From NCBI GenBank assembly GCA_003533785.1, contig DQCR01000026.1, forward strand, positions 1 to 33,736: a stretch of DNA of 33,736 nt, given 5' to 3'. A program made the position numbers and the translations under genes. Shown in pieces: positions 14,822 to 23,317 of the stretch. Source of the stretch: Flavobacteriaceae bacterium (GTDB taxonomy: Bacteria > Bacteroidota > Bacteroidia > Flavobacteriales > Flavobacteriaceae). The notes under the pieces are model-generated. The model worked only from the letters and a program-made list of their open reading frames with translations, made no database searches and was not told the DNA's origin. Each line of letters opens with the position of its first letter. Position 1 is the stretch's first letter.

Positions 14822-16531
14822 ATGGAGATTGAAAAAAAAATGGCCTGTTGGCTAAAAGTACCTTTTGACTCCGAAACCCAACAAGCAGTCCAATCTTTAG
14901 CTAATGGCACAGATTCAGAAGCACTCCACGATGCTTTTTATAAAGACCTTAGTTTTGGCACTGGCGGTATGCGAGGTAAGATGGGGGTTGGTACCAACCG
15001 AATCAATAAATATACACTGGGACGTTGCTCTCAAGGACTGGCTACCTATTTATTACAAGAATTTCCATCACTAACCCCCAAAGTTGTGATTGCTTTCGAC
15101 TCACGCCATAACAGCCAATCACTCGCCCAAGAAGTAGCCAATGTGTTGACAGCTAATGGGGTTGCCGTTTATTTATTTACCGATTTGCGAACAACTCCAG
15201 AATTGTCTTTTGCGGTACGCCATCTGAGGGCACAGGCTGGCATTGTATTAACAGCCTCTCATAACCCACCCATCTATAATGGTTATAAAGTCTATTGGGA
15301 AGACGGTGCGCAGATTGTCCCCCCACACGACCAAAAAATCATGGAAGCCATAGATAGCGTTTCCTATGAATCCCTCCAGTTTGGTCCACCTAAAGCAAAA
15401 ATTCACCCTATCGATCTGGAAGTCGATGAAGCCTATTGGAATACAGTTCTTAAGTTATTACCGGTGAAACCAAAGCAACCTGAAAATCTTAATGTGGTCT
15501 TTACCCCTCTACACGGTACGGCTATTACCGCTGTTCCAAGGGTGCTCCAACGGGCTGGATTTGATCGAGTATCATTCGTGAAAGAACAAATGCATCCCGA
15601 TGGAGATTTTCCCACGGTCAAGTCCCCAAATCCAGAAGAAAGAGAAGCCCTTTCATTGGCAATAGATCAAGCCAATGATCAAAAGGCCGATTTAGTTATC
15701 GGGACAGACCCCGATTGCGATCGTTTGGGTGTTGCTTTTCGAACCAATGCAGGCAGTTACCAATTACTTAATGGGAACCAACTCATGCTTCTACTGACCG
15801 ATTTTGTGTTGGATCAACTTCAACAGAAAAATAAGCTCCTTCCTTCCAGTTTTATTGCTTCCACAATTGTGTCTACCCCACTGATGCAGTCCATAGCTAC
15901 TCAATATCAGATAGAGTGTGTAACCACACTCACTGGATTCAAGTGGATTGGAGAGGCCATTGAAAATCGACCTAGCGATACATTTATTTGTGGGGGTGAA
16001 GAAAGCTACGGATTCTTACTGGGCAGTGCAGTACGTGATAAAGACGCTGTCTCGGCCAGTTTACTGGCCGCCGTAATGACAAGTCAATTAAAAAGTGAGG
16101 GCAAGTCACTTTTGGATCAACTGATCCTTTGCTATCAAAAATATGGGTTCCAATATGAATCGCTTCATTCTTTAAATAAAGAAGGTGCGGCTGGAGCTAA
16201 AGCTATTTTGGAAATTATGCACTCCTACAGAAACAACCCTCCTAGGGAATTGGGTGGTAATAAGGTTGTAAAAATTTATGATTATCAAACAGGCGTAGAA
16301 CGGGATCTAAAAAATAATTCTGAAATACCCTTAGTTCTTCCAAAAGCAAACGTACTCATTTTTGTCACCTCCGAAGGGAGTCGTATAGCACTGCGTCCAA
16401 GTGGAACCGAGCCTAAAATAAAATTTTACCTCAGCGTCGCGAATACCTATCAAAAGGAAAAAAGTTGGGAATACAATCTAGCAAAGATTGAAAAACAACT
16501 AAAAATCCTAGAAAATGATCTGCCGCTATGA
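14822..16531 (+). CDS. Phospho-sugar mutase (phosphoglucomutase/phosphomannomutase)
   Basis: Interconverts hexose 1- and 6-phosphates through a phosphoserine enzyme. All four family signatures are visible: TASHNPP with the catalytic Ser146, the metal loop GTDPDCDR (294-301), the sugar-specificity loop GGEESYGF (about 392-399), and the phosphate-binding RPSGTEPKIKFY near the C-terminus. The 569 residues and SFGTGGMRGKMGVGTNRIN near residue 44-62 place it in the long PGM2/PgcA-like class, whose members prefer glucose and mannose phosphates; GEESYGF favours alpha-phosphoglucomutase activity. It follows the glycosyltransferase by 2 bases and overlaps the ABC exporter start by 4 bases (ATGA), so translation is probably coupled. 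Confidence 0.94.
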   Translation: MEIEKKMACWLKVPFDSETQQAVQSLANGTDSEALHDAFYKDLSFGTGGMRGKMGVGTNRINKYTLGRCSQGLATYLLQEFPSLTPKVVIAFDSRHNSQSLAQEVANVLTANGVAVYLFTDLRTTPELSFAVRHLRAQAGIVLTASHNPPIYNGYKVYWEDGAQIVPPHDQKIMEAIDSVSYESLQFGPPKAKIHPIDLEVDEAYWNTVLKLLPVKPKQPENLNVVFTPLHGTAITAVPRVLQRAGFDRVSFVKEQMHPDGDFPTVKSPNPEEREALSLAIDQANDQKADLVIGTDPDCDRLGVAFRTNAGSYQLLNGNQLMLLLTDFVLDQLQQKNKLLPSSFIASTIVSTPLMQSIATQYQIECVTTLTGFKWIGEAIENRPSDTFICGGEESYGFLLGSAVRDKDAVSASLLAAVMTSQLKSEGKSLLDQLILCYQKYGFQYESLHSLNKEGAAGAKAILEIMHSYRNNPPRELGGNKVVKIYDYQTGVERDLKNNSEIPLVLPKANVLIFVTSEGSRIALRPSGTEPKIKFYLSVANTYQKEKSWEYNLAKIEKQLKILENDLPL

Positions 16532-18351
16532 TGCATTACTTTAAAAAGATCATCCGTTTCGCATATCCTTTTTGGGGCTATGCATTGCTAAATGTTATAT
16601 GTAATATCTTTTATGCATTGTTCAGCGCTTTGGCTTTTGTTGCTTTTATTCCGTTGATGGATGTCCTTTTTAATCAGACGGTGAAAGTCGTTGAAGCCCC
16701 GATATACAATGGTTTTTCGGGATTAAAAGACTACCTACAACAAAGTCTGAACTATGAGGTGGCACAACGAGTGATGTCCGATCCCTCGGGTACACTACTG
16801 TACGTTATTGGATTGATTATAGGATTGTTTTTATTGAAAAATATCTTTAATTATTTGGCATTATTTTTTATAACCTTCCTACGAACAGGAGTGCTACGAG
16901 ATTTACGTAATGCGCTTTACAGTAAAGTACTCGCCTTGCCTTTGGATTATTTTTCTGAAAAACGCAAAGGCGATTTGATGGCACGAATGGCTTCAGATGT
17001 CATTGAAGTTCAAGTTTCCTTTTTATCCATTCTGGAACTGCTCGTCAGGGAGCCCTTGACAATTCTTTTTACAGTTATTGTGATGTATCAATTGAGCCCA
17101 GAACTCACCCTATTCGTATTATTATTCATTCCGATATCAGGAATTGTCATCTCGACTATAGGCAAGCAATTGCGGAAAAAATCGGCATCGGTTCAAAAAG
17201 AACAAGGATATTTCATGTCTGTCATTGATGAAACACTAAATGCTCAAAAAATCATCAAAACCTTTAAAGCCAACGGATTTTTTAACAAACGTTTTCAAAA
17301 TTCAACACAACGATTTTTTAAATTTTCTAACGCCTTATTGCATCGAAATAATTTGGCCTCCCCGTTGAGTGAGTTTATGGGAATAGCTGTTATAGGAGTT
17401 CTTCTCTGGTATGGTGGACATATGGTATTGGTGGAAGGTAGCCTCAAAGGCACTACTTTTTTTGCCTACATGGGTTTGGCCTACAATATTCTAACTCCAG
17501 CTAAAGGGATCAGTAAATCTTTATTTAGTATTCGAAAGGGGGACGCTGCAGCAGCCCGATTGATCGAAATATTAGAGGCTAAAAATACCGTTCAGGAAGT
17601 GCCCAAAGCAAAAGAATTAAATACGTTGAGCAAAGGAATTGTATTTGATCATGTCCATTTTTCTTATAGTGAACGAACCGTTTTAGACAATTTCAGCTTA
17701 GAAATCAAAAAAGGAGAGTTAGTGGCACTGGTAGGACAATCAGGTAGTGGAAAAACGACAATTGCTAATCTACTTAACCGTTTTTATGACATCCAAAAGG
17801 GAACGCTTTCCCTAGACGGAATCCCTATTCAAGAACTTCGTTTCAACTCGCTCTATGGTTTATTGGGTGTAGTCACACAAGAAGCCTTACTATTCAACGA
17901 TACAGTTGGTAATAATTTGAGGATTGGCAAACAAAACGCAACAGATACGGAGCTAATGACCGCAGCAAAAGCAGCCAATGCACATGAGTTTATTGAACAA
18001 ATGGAACAAGGGTATAACACTCCTATAGGAGAGGGTGGAAATAAGCTGTCCGGTGGTCAAAAGCAAAGACTCTCTATTGCCAGAGCTATCCTAAAGAATC
18101 CTGATATTTTGATTTTAGATGAAGCAACCTCAGCTCTGGACACCGAATCGGAAAAATTAGTGCAAAAAGCCCTTGAGAAGCTCATGCAAAACCGGACTTC
18201 TTTGGTCATTGCACATCGCCTATCAACCATTCAAAAAGCCGATAAAATTGTGGTTTTGAAAGAAGGAAAAATAGTTGAAATGGGAACCCATCAATCACTT
18301 CTGAAACAGAAAGGAGCCTATTATAATCTAGTGAAACTTCAACAGCTCTGA
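16528..18351 (+). CDS. MsbA-like ABC exporter (fused membrane and ATPase domains)
   Basis: A half-transporter that works as a homodimer, probably flipping lipids or other hydrophobic compounds across the inner membrane. The transmembrane domain (about residues 10-330) has the usual six helices, with a coupling region YFSEKRKGDLMARMASDVIEVQ. The ATPase domain has Walker A GQSGSGKTT (403-411), Q-loop VVTQEALLF, signature LSGGQKQRLSIARA, Walker B ILILDEATSALD and the H-loop VIAHRLST. At 607 residues it has MsbA/LipidA-exporter size. The start overlaps the preceding mutase stop (ATGA), and its own stop overlaps the rsmB-like start (TGATG). Lipid A core flipping is one possible job, but peptide or drug export cannot be excluded from sequence. 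Confidence 0.92.
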   Translation: MMHYFKKIIRFAYPFWGYALLNVICNIFYALFSALAFVAFIPLMDVLFNQTVKVVEAPIYNGFSGLKDYLQQSLNYEVAQRVMSDPSGTLLYVIGLIIGLFLLKNIFNYLALFFITFLRTGVLRDLRNALYSKVLALPLDYFSEKRKGDLMARMASDVIEVQVSFLSILELLVREPLTILFTVIVMYQLSPELTLFVLLFIPISGIVISTIGKQLRKKSASVQKEQGYFMSVIDETLNAQKIIKTFKANGFFNKRFQNSTQRFFKFSNALLHRNNLASPLSEFMGIAVIGVLLWYGGHMVLVEGSLKGTTFFAYMGLAYNILTPAKGISKSLFSIRKGDAAAARLIEILEAKNTVQEVPKAKELNTLSKGIVFDHVHFSYSERTVLDNFSLEIKKGELVALVGQSGSGKTTIANLLNRFYDIQKGTLSLDGIPIQELRFNSLYGLLGVVTQEALLFNDTVGNNLRIGKQNATDTELMTAAKAANAHEFIEQMEQGYNTPIGEGGNKLSGGQKQRLSIARAILKNPDILILDEATSALDTESEKLVQKALEKLMQNRTSLVIAHRLSTIQKADKIVVLKEGKIVEMGTHQSLLKQKGAYYNLVKLQQL

Positions 18352-19532
18352 TGCCAAAGTTGTATGACAACTTAGCCTCTGCCGCTATTCAAGCCCTAAA
18401 GACCATTCTTCAAGAAAGGAAACGGACCTCACATGTATTGCAAAAAATCACTGCTAAACACCCCAAATGGGGGGCGAGAGACCGAAGAACAGTCTACACT
18501 ATTGTATACGATTGCATTCGTTGGCGCCGCCTTTTTGCAAACATGATTCAAGCAAACTTTGAAGAGATAAGTGAAGATCAGCTTCTAAGTGTTTGGTGCC
18601 ATAGAAATGAATTTATCTGGAATAATAATAAAAAGAGTCTAAGACAAAATGAGTTAAAGAATATGCCACCAGAGGTCTTGGCTTCTTATCCAGACTGGCT
18701 TTTTGCATTAGGAAGTAAAGAACTCCCTAGCCTCTGGGATCAAGAATACGCAGCTCTCAATAAACAAGCTGCAGTATCAATTCGAGTAAATCGACTTCGC
18801 TCCCATCCCGAAAAATTACAAATGGAATTGCAACAACGTTATGCTATCAAAAGCCGTTTAATGAAAGGGTTTCCAGATGCATTACAATTGGAACAAGGAC
18901 GAAAACTCAATAAAAACTCTCTTTTTCTAAAAGGTTATTTTGAAATACAGGATGCGCATTCACAAAAAATAGCTCCCTTTACTAAGGTAGCTCCAGGCAT
19001 GAACGTAATTGATATGTGTGCTGGCGCTGGAGGAAAAAGTCTTCATTTAGCTGCCTTAATGCGAAATAAAGGCCAGCTTCTAGCATATGTTCTAGAAGAA
19101 ACAAAATTAAAATCGTTACACCAAAGGTCAGAAAGAGCAGGGGTGAAAATCATTCAAAGCAATTTATTGAAAAAGGATACGGAACTTCCTGAAAATAAAA
19201 AGTGGGCCGATGTAGTCCTGATCGATGCTCCTTGTTCTGGGTTGGGAACACTCAAACGGAATCCAGAACTTAAATGGCGATTGAGTCTAGAACAAATAGA
19301 AACACTGCAGGATACCCAATTCAAATTGTTGGAAAGCGCAGCAGAATGGGTTAAACCCAAAGGCGTATTGGTGTATGCAACTTGCTCAATTTTACCCTCT
19401 GAAAACGAAAGACAAATCGAGCAATTCCTGAATAAAAATCAGGGATTTGAACTGGAAGAAAAACAACAACTATATGCCCACCAAAGTGAATTTGATGGTT
19501 TCTTCATGGCCCGTTTGAAACGAACAATCTAG
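18351..19532 (+). CDS. rsmB: RsmB-like 16S rRNA cytosine-C5 methyltransferase
   Basis: SAM-dependent RNA m5C methyltransferase of the RsmB/NOL1/NSUN family (393 residues). The N-terminal ~130 residues resemble the NusB-like domain of RsmB (SAAIQALKTILQERKRTSHVLQK). The catalytic domain begins with the SAM loop DMCAGAGGKS (221-230). It has both cysteines used in the mechanism: DAPCSGLG with Cys295 and YATCSI with Cys345. RsmB in E. coli modifies C967 of 16S rRNA, and the same target is likely but not shown. The acidic residue that normally follows the second SAM strand is present in shifted form (YVLEETKL). Coupled by a one-base overlap to the ABC exporter, a functional link to which is not evident. 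Confidence 0.88.
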   Translation: MPKLYDNLASAAIQALKTILQERKRTSHVLQKITAKHPKWGARDRRTVYTIVYDCIRWRRLFANMIQANFEEISEDQLLSVWCHRNEFIWNNNKKSLRQNELKNMPPEVLASYPDWLFALGSKELPSLWDQEYAALNKQAAVSIRVNRLRSHPEKLQMELQQRYAIKSRLMKGFPDALQLEQGRKLNKNSLFLKGYFEIQDAHSQKIAPFTKVAPGMNVIDMCAGAGGKSLHLAALMRNKGQLLAYVLEETKLKSLHQRSERAGVKIIQSNLLKKDTELPENKKWADVVLIDAPCSGLGTLKRNPELKWRLSLEQIETLQDTQFKLLESAAEWVKPKGVLVYATCSILPSENERQIEQFLNKNQGFELEEKQQLYAHQSEFDGFFMARLKRTI

Positions 19533-19533
19533 C

Positions 19534-19591
19534 GGGTGTGAATAACTCCTTTAGAATTGGGAATAAACACCCCCAATTTGAGCAGGTGTTT
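19534..19591. repeat. Cluster of three mutually overlapping inverted repeats
   Basis: In the 100-base spacer between rsmB and purL three stems share bases: GGGTGT/ACACCC (19534-19539 with 19567-19572), AATTGGG/CCCAATT (19555-19561 with 19572-19578) and AAACACC/GGTGTTT (19565-19571 with 19585-19591). None is followed by a T run, so none is a standard terminator. Confidence 0.45.
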
Positions 19592-19605
19592 CAAGGCTAA
19601 AAAAC

Positions 19606-19613
19606 TATTTTTG
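19606..19613 (+). promoter_or_regulatory. Possible -7 box (TATTTTTG) for purL
   Basis: TATTTTTG matches TAnnTTTG and would start transcription near 19620, about 12 bases before the purL ATG. The TTTG at 19577-19580 is 25 bases away, longer than the normal 19, so the full promoter is uncertain. Confidence 0.35.
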
Positions 19614-19632
19614 CTCCGTAATACTGTGGTCT

Positions 19633-22600
19633 ATGATTCAGTTTTTTGGCAATCCTGCTACTAAAGTAATCGCTGTAGCTTCCTCCAAAACCCTATCCCC
19701 TTCTATCATTGAGAAATTACACTGGCTTTTTGGCAGCGCTCCATTACTTTCCTCCAATACCATAGAGGGAATATTCTATGGACCCCGTGCTTCAATGGTT
19801 ACCCCTTGGAGCACCAATGCCGTAGAAATAACTCAAAACATGGGAATTCAAGATATTGAGAGGATGGAAGAGTATCTTTCTGAAGATCGTATCCATGGTA
19901 TAGATCCCATGCTAATGGTTCGCTATGAAAAGTTAGACCAATCTTTATTTACTGTTGCAATAGCCCCTGAGACCCTTCGAGAAATCACTGACATAGCTGC
20001 TTATAATAAAAGTGAAGGACTGTCCCTCAATACAGAAGAAATAGCCTATTTAAACCAATTGTCTGAGAAATTGGGAAGGCCTCTTTCAGATTCAGAAGTC
20101 TTTGGCTTTTCACAGGTAAATTCTGAGCATTGTCGTCATAAAATATTTAATGGAGAGTTTGTTATCAACGGACAAGTTCAACCCAGCAGTTTATTTCAAC
20201 TCATTAAAGAAACTTCGAAAAAAAATTCAGAGAATATAGTCTCCGCATATAAAGACAATGTGGCTTTCATAGAAGGACCCAAAATAGAACAATTTGCTCC
20301 CGAATCAGGAGATGTACCAAGTCGCTTTGTCAAAACAGAAATGGAGAGTGTTTTGTCATTGAAAGCAGAAACCCATAATTTCCCAACTACAGTTGAACCA
20401 TTTAATGGTGCCGCCACAGGATCGGGTGGAGAAATACGCGATCGGTTGGCTGGGGGACAAGGATCCCTACCATTAGCAGGTACTGCCGTGTATATGACTC
20501 CTTACTCAAGGGTTCAAAAAGAAAAATCTTTTGATGATTTCCCAGCTCGAAAATGGCTCTACCAAACTCCCTTGGATATCTTAATCAAAGCTTCCAATGG
20601 CGCATCCGATTTCGGTAATAAATTTGGCCAACCTCTCATTGCAGGTTCCGTTCTCACCTTTGAGCACCAAGAGAACAATCAGCGGCTTGGATTTGATAAA
20701 GTAATCATGTTAGCTGGAGGGGTTGGATTTGCCAAAAAAGAACAAGCTCAAAAACGAATTCCTCAAAAGGGAGACCAAATTATCGTACTAGGTGGAGACA
20801 ATTACCGAATTGGAATGGGAGGGGCTGCGGTCTCCTCAGCTGACACGGGGGCATTGGGCAGTACAATAGAATTGAATGCCGTTCAACGGTCCAATCCCGA
20901 AATGCAAAAACGAGTCGCTAATGCTATTCGGGCTTTGGTAGAACAAAGCGAAAACCCCATTGTTTCTATCCACGATCACGGTGCAGGAGGTCACCTTAAT
21001 TGTTTATCGGAATTGGTGGAAGACAGCGGAGGAGCCATCGCTATAGATGCCCTCCCTATTGGAGACCCAACACTGTCGGCCAAAGAAATTATCGGTAATG
21101 AATCTCAAGAGCGTATGGGGTTAATTATCTCTGCTAAAGACACTCCCCTTTTGGAAAAGATCGCAGCAAGAGAAAAAGCGCCATGCTATATCGTAGGTGA
21201 AGTTACTGGCGATCATCGTTTTTCTTTTCATTCGGACAAGACCCAAGAAACCCCAATAGATTTGGACTTATCTGCCTTGTTTGGTAGCTCTCCGAAAACG
21301 ATAATGCGTGATCAAAAACAAAACATCTCCTTTAAAGCACTCACTTATCAACGATCTGATTTGGTCTCCTATCTTAAAAAAATGCTTCAGTTGGAAGCTG
21401 TGGCGTGTAAAGATTGGCTGACCAACAAAGTGGATCGATGCGTCACAGGGCGTGTAGCCCAACAACAATGTGTAGGAGTATTACAGCTCCCCTTGAGTAA
21501 TTGCGGAGTCATGGCTTTGGATTTCAACGGTAAAAAAGGAGTTGCAACCGCTTTGGGGCATGCTCCTGTTAGTGGTTTAATAGACCCTGAGAAGGGAAGT
21601 ATCAATGCCATTGGGGAAGCGTTGACTAACCTTGTCTGGGCGCCACTTGAGAAAGGTTTGGCAAGCGTATCGCTCTCTGCGAACTGGATGTGGCCTTGCA
21701 ACAATCCTGGTGAAGATGCACGTTTGTATGCTGCTGTTTCGGGCTGTTCTAAATTTGCTATTGCCTTAGGAATTAATATTCCAACTGGAAAAGATTCCCT
21801 ATCCATGAAACAAAAATATTCGGATGGGGATGTGCTTGCTCCTGGAACTGTTATTATTTCAAGTATCGGTTCTTGTTCAGATATCAATAAAATTGTAACG
21901 CCAGTAGCCACCGAGCAAGGAGGTGACTTTTATTATATTGATTTTTCAAAAGATGCATTTCATTTGGGAGGTTCTTCATTTGCGCAGTCCATTGCTGCCG
22001 TGGGAAACCAAACCCCAGGTATCACAGACCCGGCTTACTTTAAAAAAATATTCAATGCACTCCAGTTGCTTATCCATAGTGACAGCATCACTGCTGGACA
22101 CGATATTGGATCAGGAGGATTGATAACGACCCTTTTAGAAATGTGCTTTCCTTCAGTTGGTATTGGAATGAATTTAGATTTATCCGTCTTGGAGGAACCA
22201 GATACTATTCGTTGCTTATTCTCAGAAAAAATAGCTGTTGTTGTACAATCAAGAGAAAATCTCGAAAGCATCTTATCTAAAGAGGGAGTTCATGCAGTTC
22301 GCATCGGCCAGGTGTCTAAAAGTGACCATTTAAACATTAACGGACTCGTCCTTTCAGTATCTGAAATGCGACGTCTTTGGATGCAGACTTCCACAGCATT
22401 AGAAATAGAGCAAACCCTGCCTGAATTGGCCCAAACCAGAGCAGAAAATATAATCAACCAACCCTTGCGTTTTAAATTTCCAAAAGGCTTTAGCGGAGCT
22501 TTACCTGTCCTAAAATCCAAAAAAATTAAGGCCGCTGTGTTACGGGAGAAAGGAAGTAATTCTGAACGTGAAATGGCCTATGTGATGGACTTGTGCGGTT

Positions 22601-23277
22601 TTGAGGTACGAGATGTGCACATGACCGATTTGGTTGAAGGGAGAGAAACTTTGGAAGATATTCAATTATTGGTTGCTGTTGGGGGCTTTTCTAATTCCGA
22701 TGTTTTAGGTTCTGCTAAAGGCTGGGCTGGAAGTATAAAATACAACCCCAAAGCTCAAAAGGCTGTTACCGCTTTCTTCAAACGAAATGATACCCTTTCC
22801 CTTGGAGTCTGTAATGGATGTCAATTGTTTGTTGAATTGGGGTTATTGACTCCTGAGAAATCAGAAAAACCAAAAATGCTTCATAACGATTCCGGTAAGT
22901 TTGAGTGTATTTTTTCAGCAGTCACCATTCAAGAATCCACAGCCATTATGATGCAAGGATTAGAAGGGAGTACACTGGGAATATGGTCTGCCCATGGAGA
23001 AGGTAAGTTTTCCTTTCCTGAGCCAGCCTCAGCGTATCAAATTCCGGCAACTTTCCAGTATAGCCAATATCCTGGAAATCCCAATGGGTCAGATTATAAT
23101 GCTGCCATGTTATCTAGTGAGGATGGGAGACACTTGGTCATGATGCCCCACCTAGAGCGCTCGACCTTTCCCTGGAATTGGGGCCACTACCCCAAGGAAC
23201 GTACCCAAGATATCGTTAGTCCATGGACTCAGGCTTTTGAGAACGCTTATAACTGGTTTGCCAATAAAAGTCATTAA
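19633..23277 (+). CDS. purL: Phosphoribosylformylglycinamidine synthase, large fused form
   Basis: Fourth step of purine synthesis: converts FGAR, glutamine and ATP to FGAM in the cytoplasm. The 1214-residue protein is the long single-chain form, equal to PurS+PurL+PurQ of other bacteria. Typical marks are FSQVNSEHCRHKIFNGEFVI, LKAETHNFPTTVEPFNGAATGSGGEIRDR, the middle PurM-like halves (GGDNYRIGMGGAA and IPTGKDSLSMKQKY), and the C-terminal glutaminase domain starting with AAVLREKGSNSEREMAYVMDLCGF. The glutaminase triad is complete: Cys1060 in GVCNGCQ, and His1173/Glu1175 in MMPHLER. Somewhat shorter than E. coli PurL (1295). It begins after the spacer following rsmB and is followed 40 bases later by the acyl-CoA synthetase gene without a terminator between. 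Confidence 0.96.
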   Translation: MIQFFGNPATKVIAVASSKTLSPSIIEKLHWLFGSAPLLSSNTIEGIFYGPRASMVTPWSTNAVEITQNMGIQDIERMEEYLSEDRIHGIDPMLMVRYEKLDQSLFTVAIAPETLREITDIAAYNKSEGLSLNTEEIAYLNQLSEKLGRPLSDSEVFGFSQVNSEHCRHKIFNGEFVINGQVQPSSLFQLIKETSKKNSENIVSAYKDNVAFIEGPKIEQFAPESGDVPSRFVKTEMESVLSLKAETHNFPTTVEPFNGAATGSGGEIRDRLAGGQGSLPLAGTAVYMTPYSRVQKEKSFDDFPARKWLYQTPLDILIKASNGASDFGNKFGQPLIAGSVLTFEHQENNQRLGFDKVIMLAGGVGFAKKEQAQKRIPQKGDQIIVLGGDNYRIGMGGAAVSSADTGALGSTIELNAVQRSNPEMQKRVANAIRALVEQSENPIVSIHDHGAGGHLNCLSELVEDSGGAIAIDALPIGDPTLSAKEIIGNESQERMGLIISAKDTPLLEKIAAREKAPCYIVGEVTGDHRFSFHSDKTQETPIDLDLSALFGSSPKTIMRDQKQNISFKALTYQRSDLVSYLKKMLQLEAVACKDWLTNKVDRCVTGRVAQQQCVGVLQLPLSNCGVMALDFNGKKGVATALGHAPVSGLIDPEKGSINAIGEALTNLVWAPLEKGLASVSLSANWMWPCNNPGEDARLYAAVSGCSKFAIALGINIPTGKDSLSMKQKYSDGDVLAPGTVIISSIGSCSDINKIVTPVATEQGGDFYYIDFSKDAFHLGGSSFAQSIAAVGNQTPGITDPAYFKKIFNALQLLIHSDSITAGHDIGSGGLITTLLEMCFPSVGIGMNLDLSVLEEPDTIRCLFSEKIAVVVQSRENLESILSKEGVHAVRIGQVSKSDHLNINGLVLSVSEMRRLWMQTSTALEIEQTLPELAQTRAENIINQPLRFKFPKGFSGALPVLKSKKIKAAVLREKGSNSEREMAYVMDLCGFEVRDVHMTDLVEGRETLEDIQLLVAVGGFSNSDVLGSAKGWAGSIKYNPKAQKAVTAFFKRNDTLSLGVCNGCQLFVELGLLTPEKSEKPKMLHNDSGKFECIFSAVTIQESTAIMMQGLEGSTLGIWSAHGEGKFSFPEPASAYQIPATFQYSQYPGNPNGSDYNAAMLSSEDGRHLVMMPHLERSTFPWNWGHYPKERTQDIVSPWTQAFENAYNWFANKSH

Positions 23278-23317
23278 TCTTTTTTTAATAAATCGTTAAT
23301 TTCTGTATTTTACACAC

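Noticed and set aside
21387..21911. 174-residue reading frame on the minus strand inside purL
   Set aside because: It lies wholly opposite the well-supported purL gene and shows no recognisable motif; long antisense frames are expected by chance in such genes.
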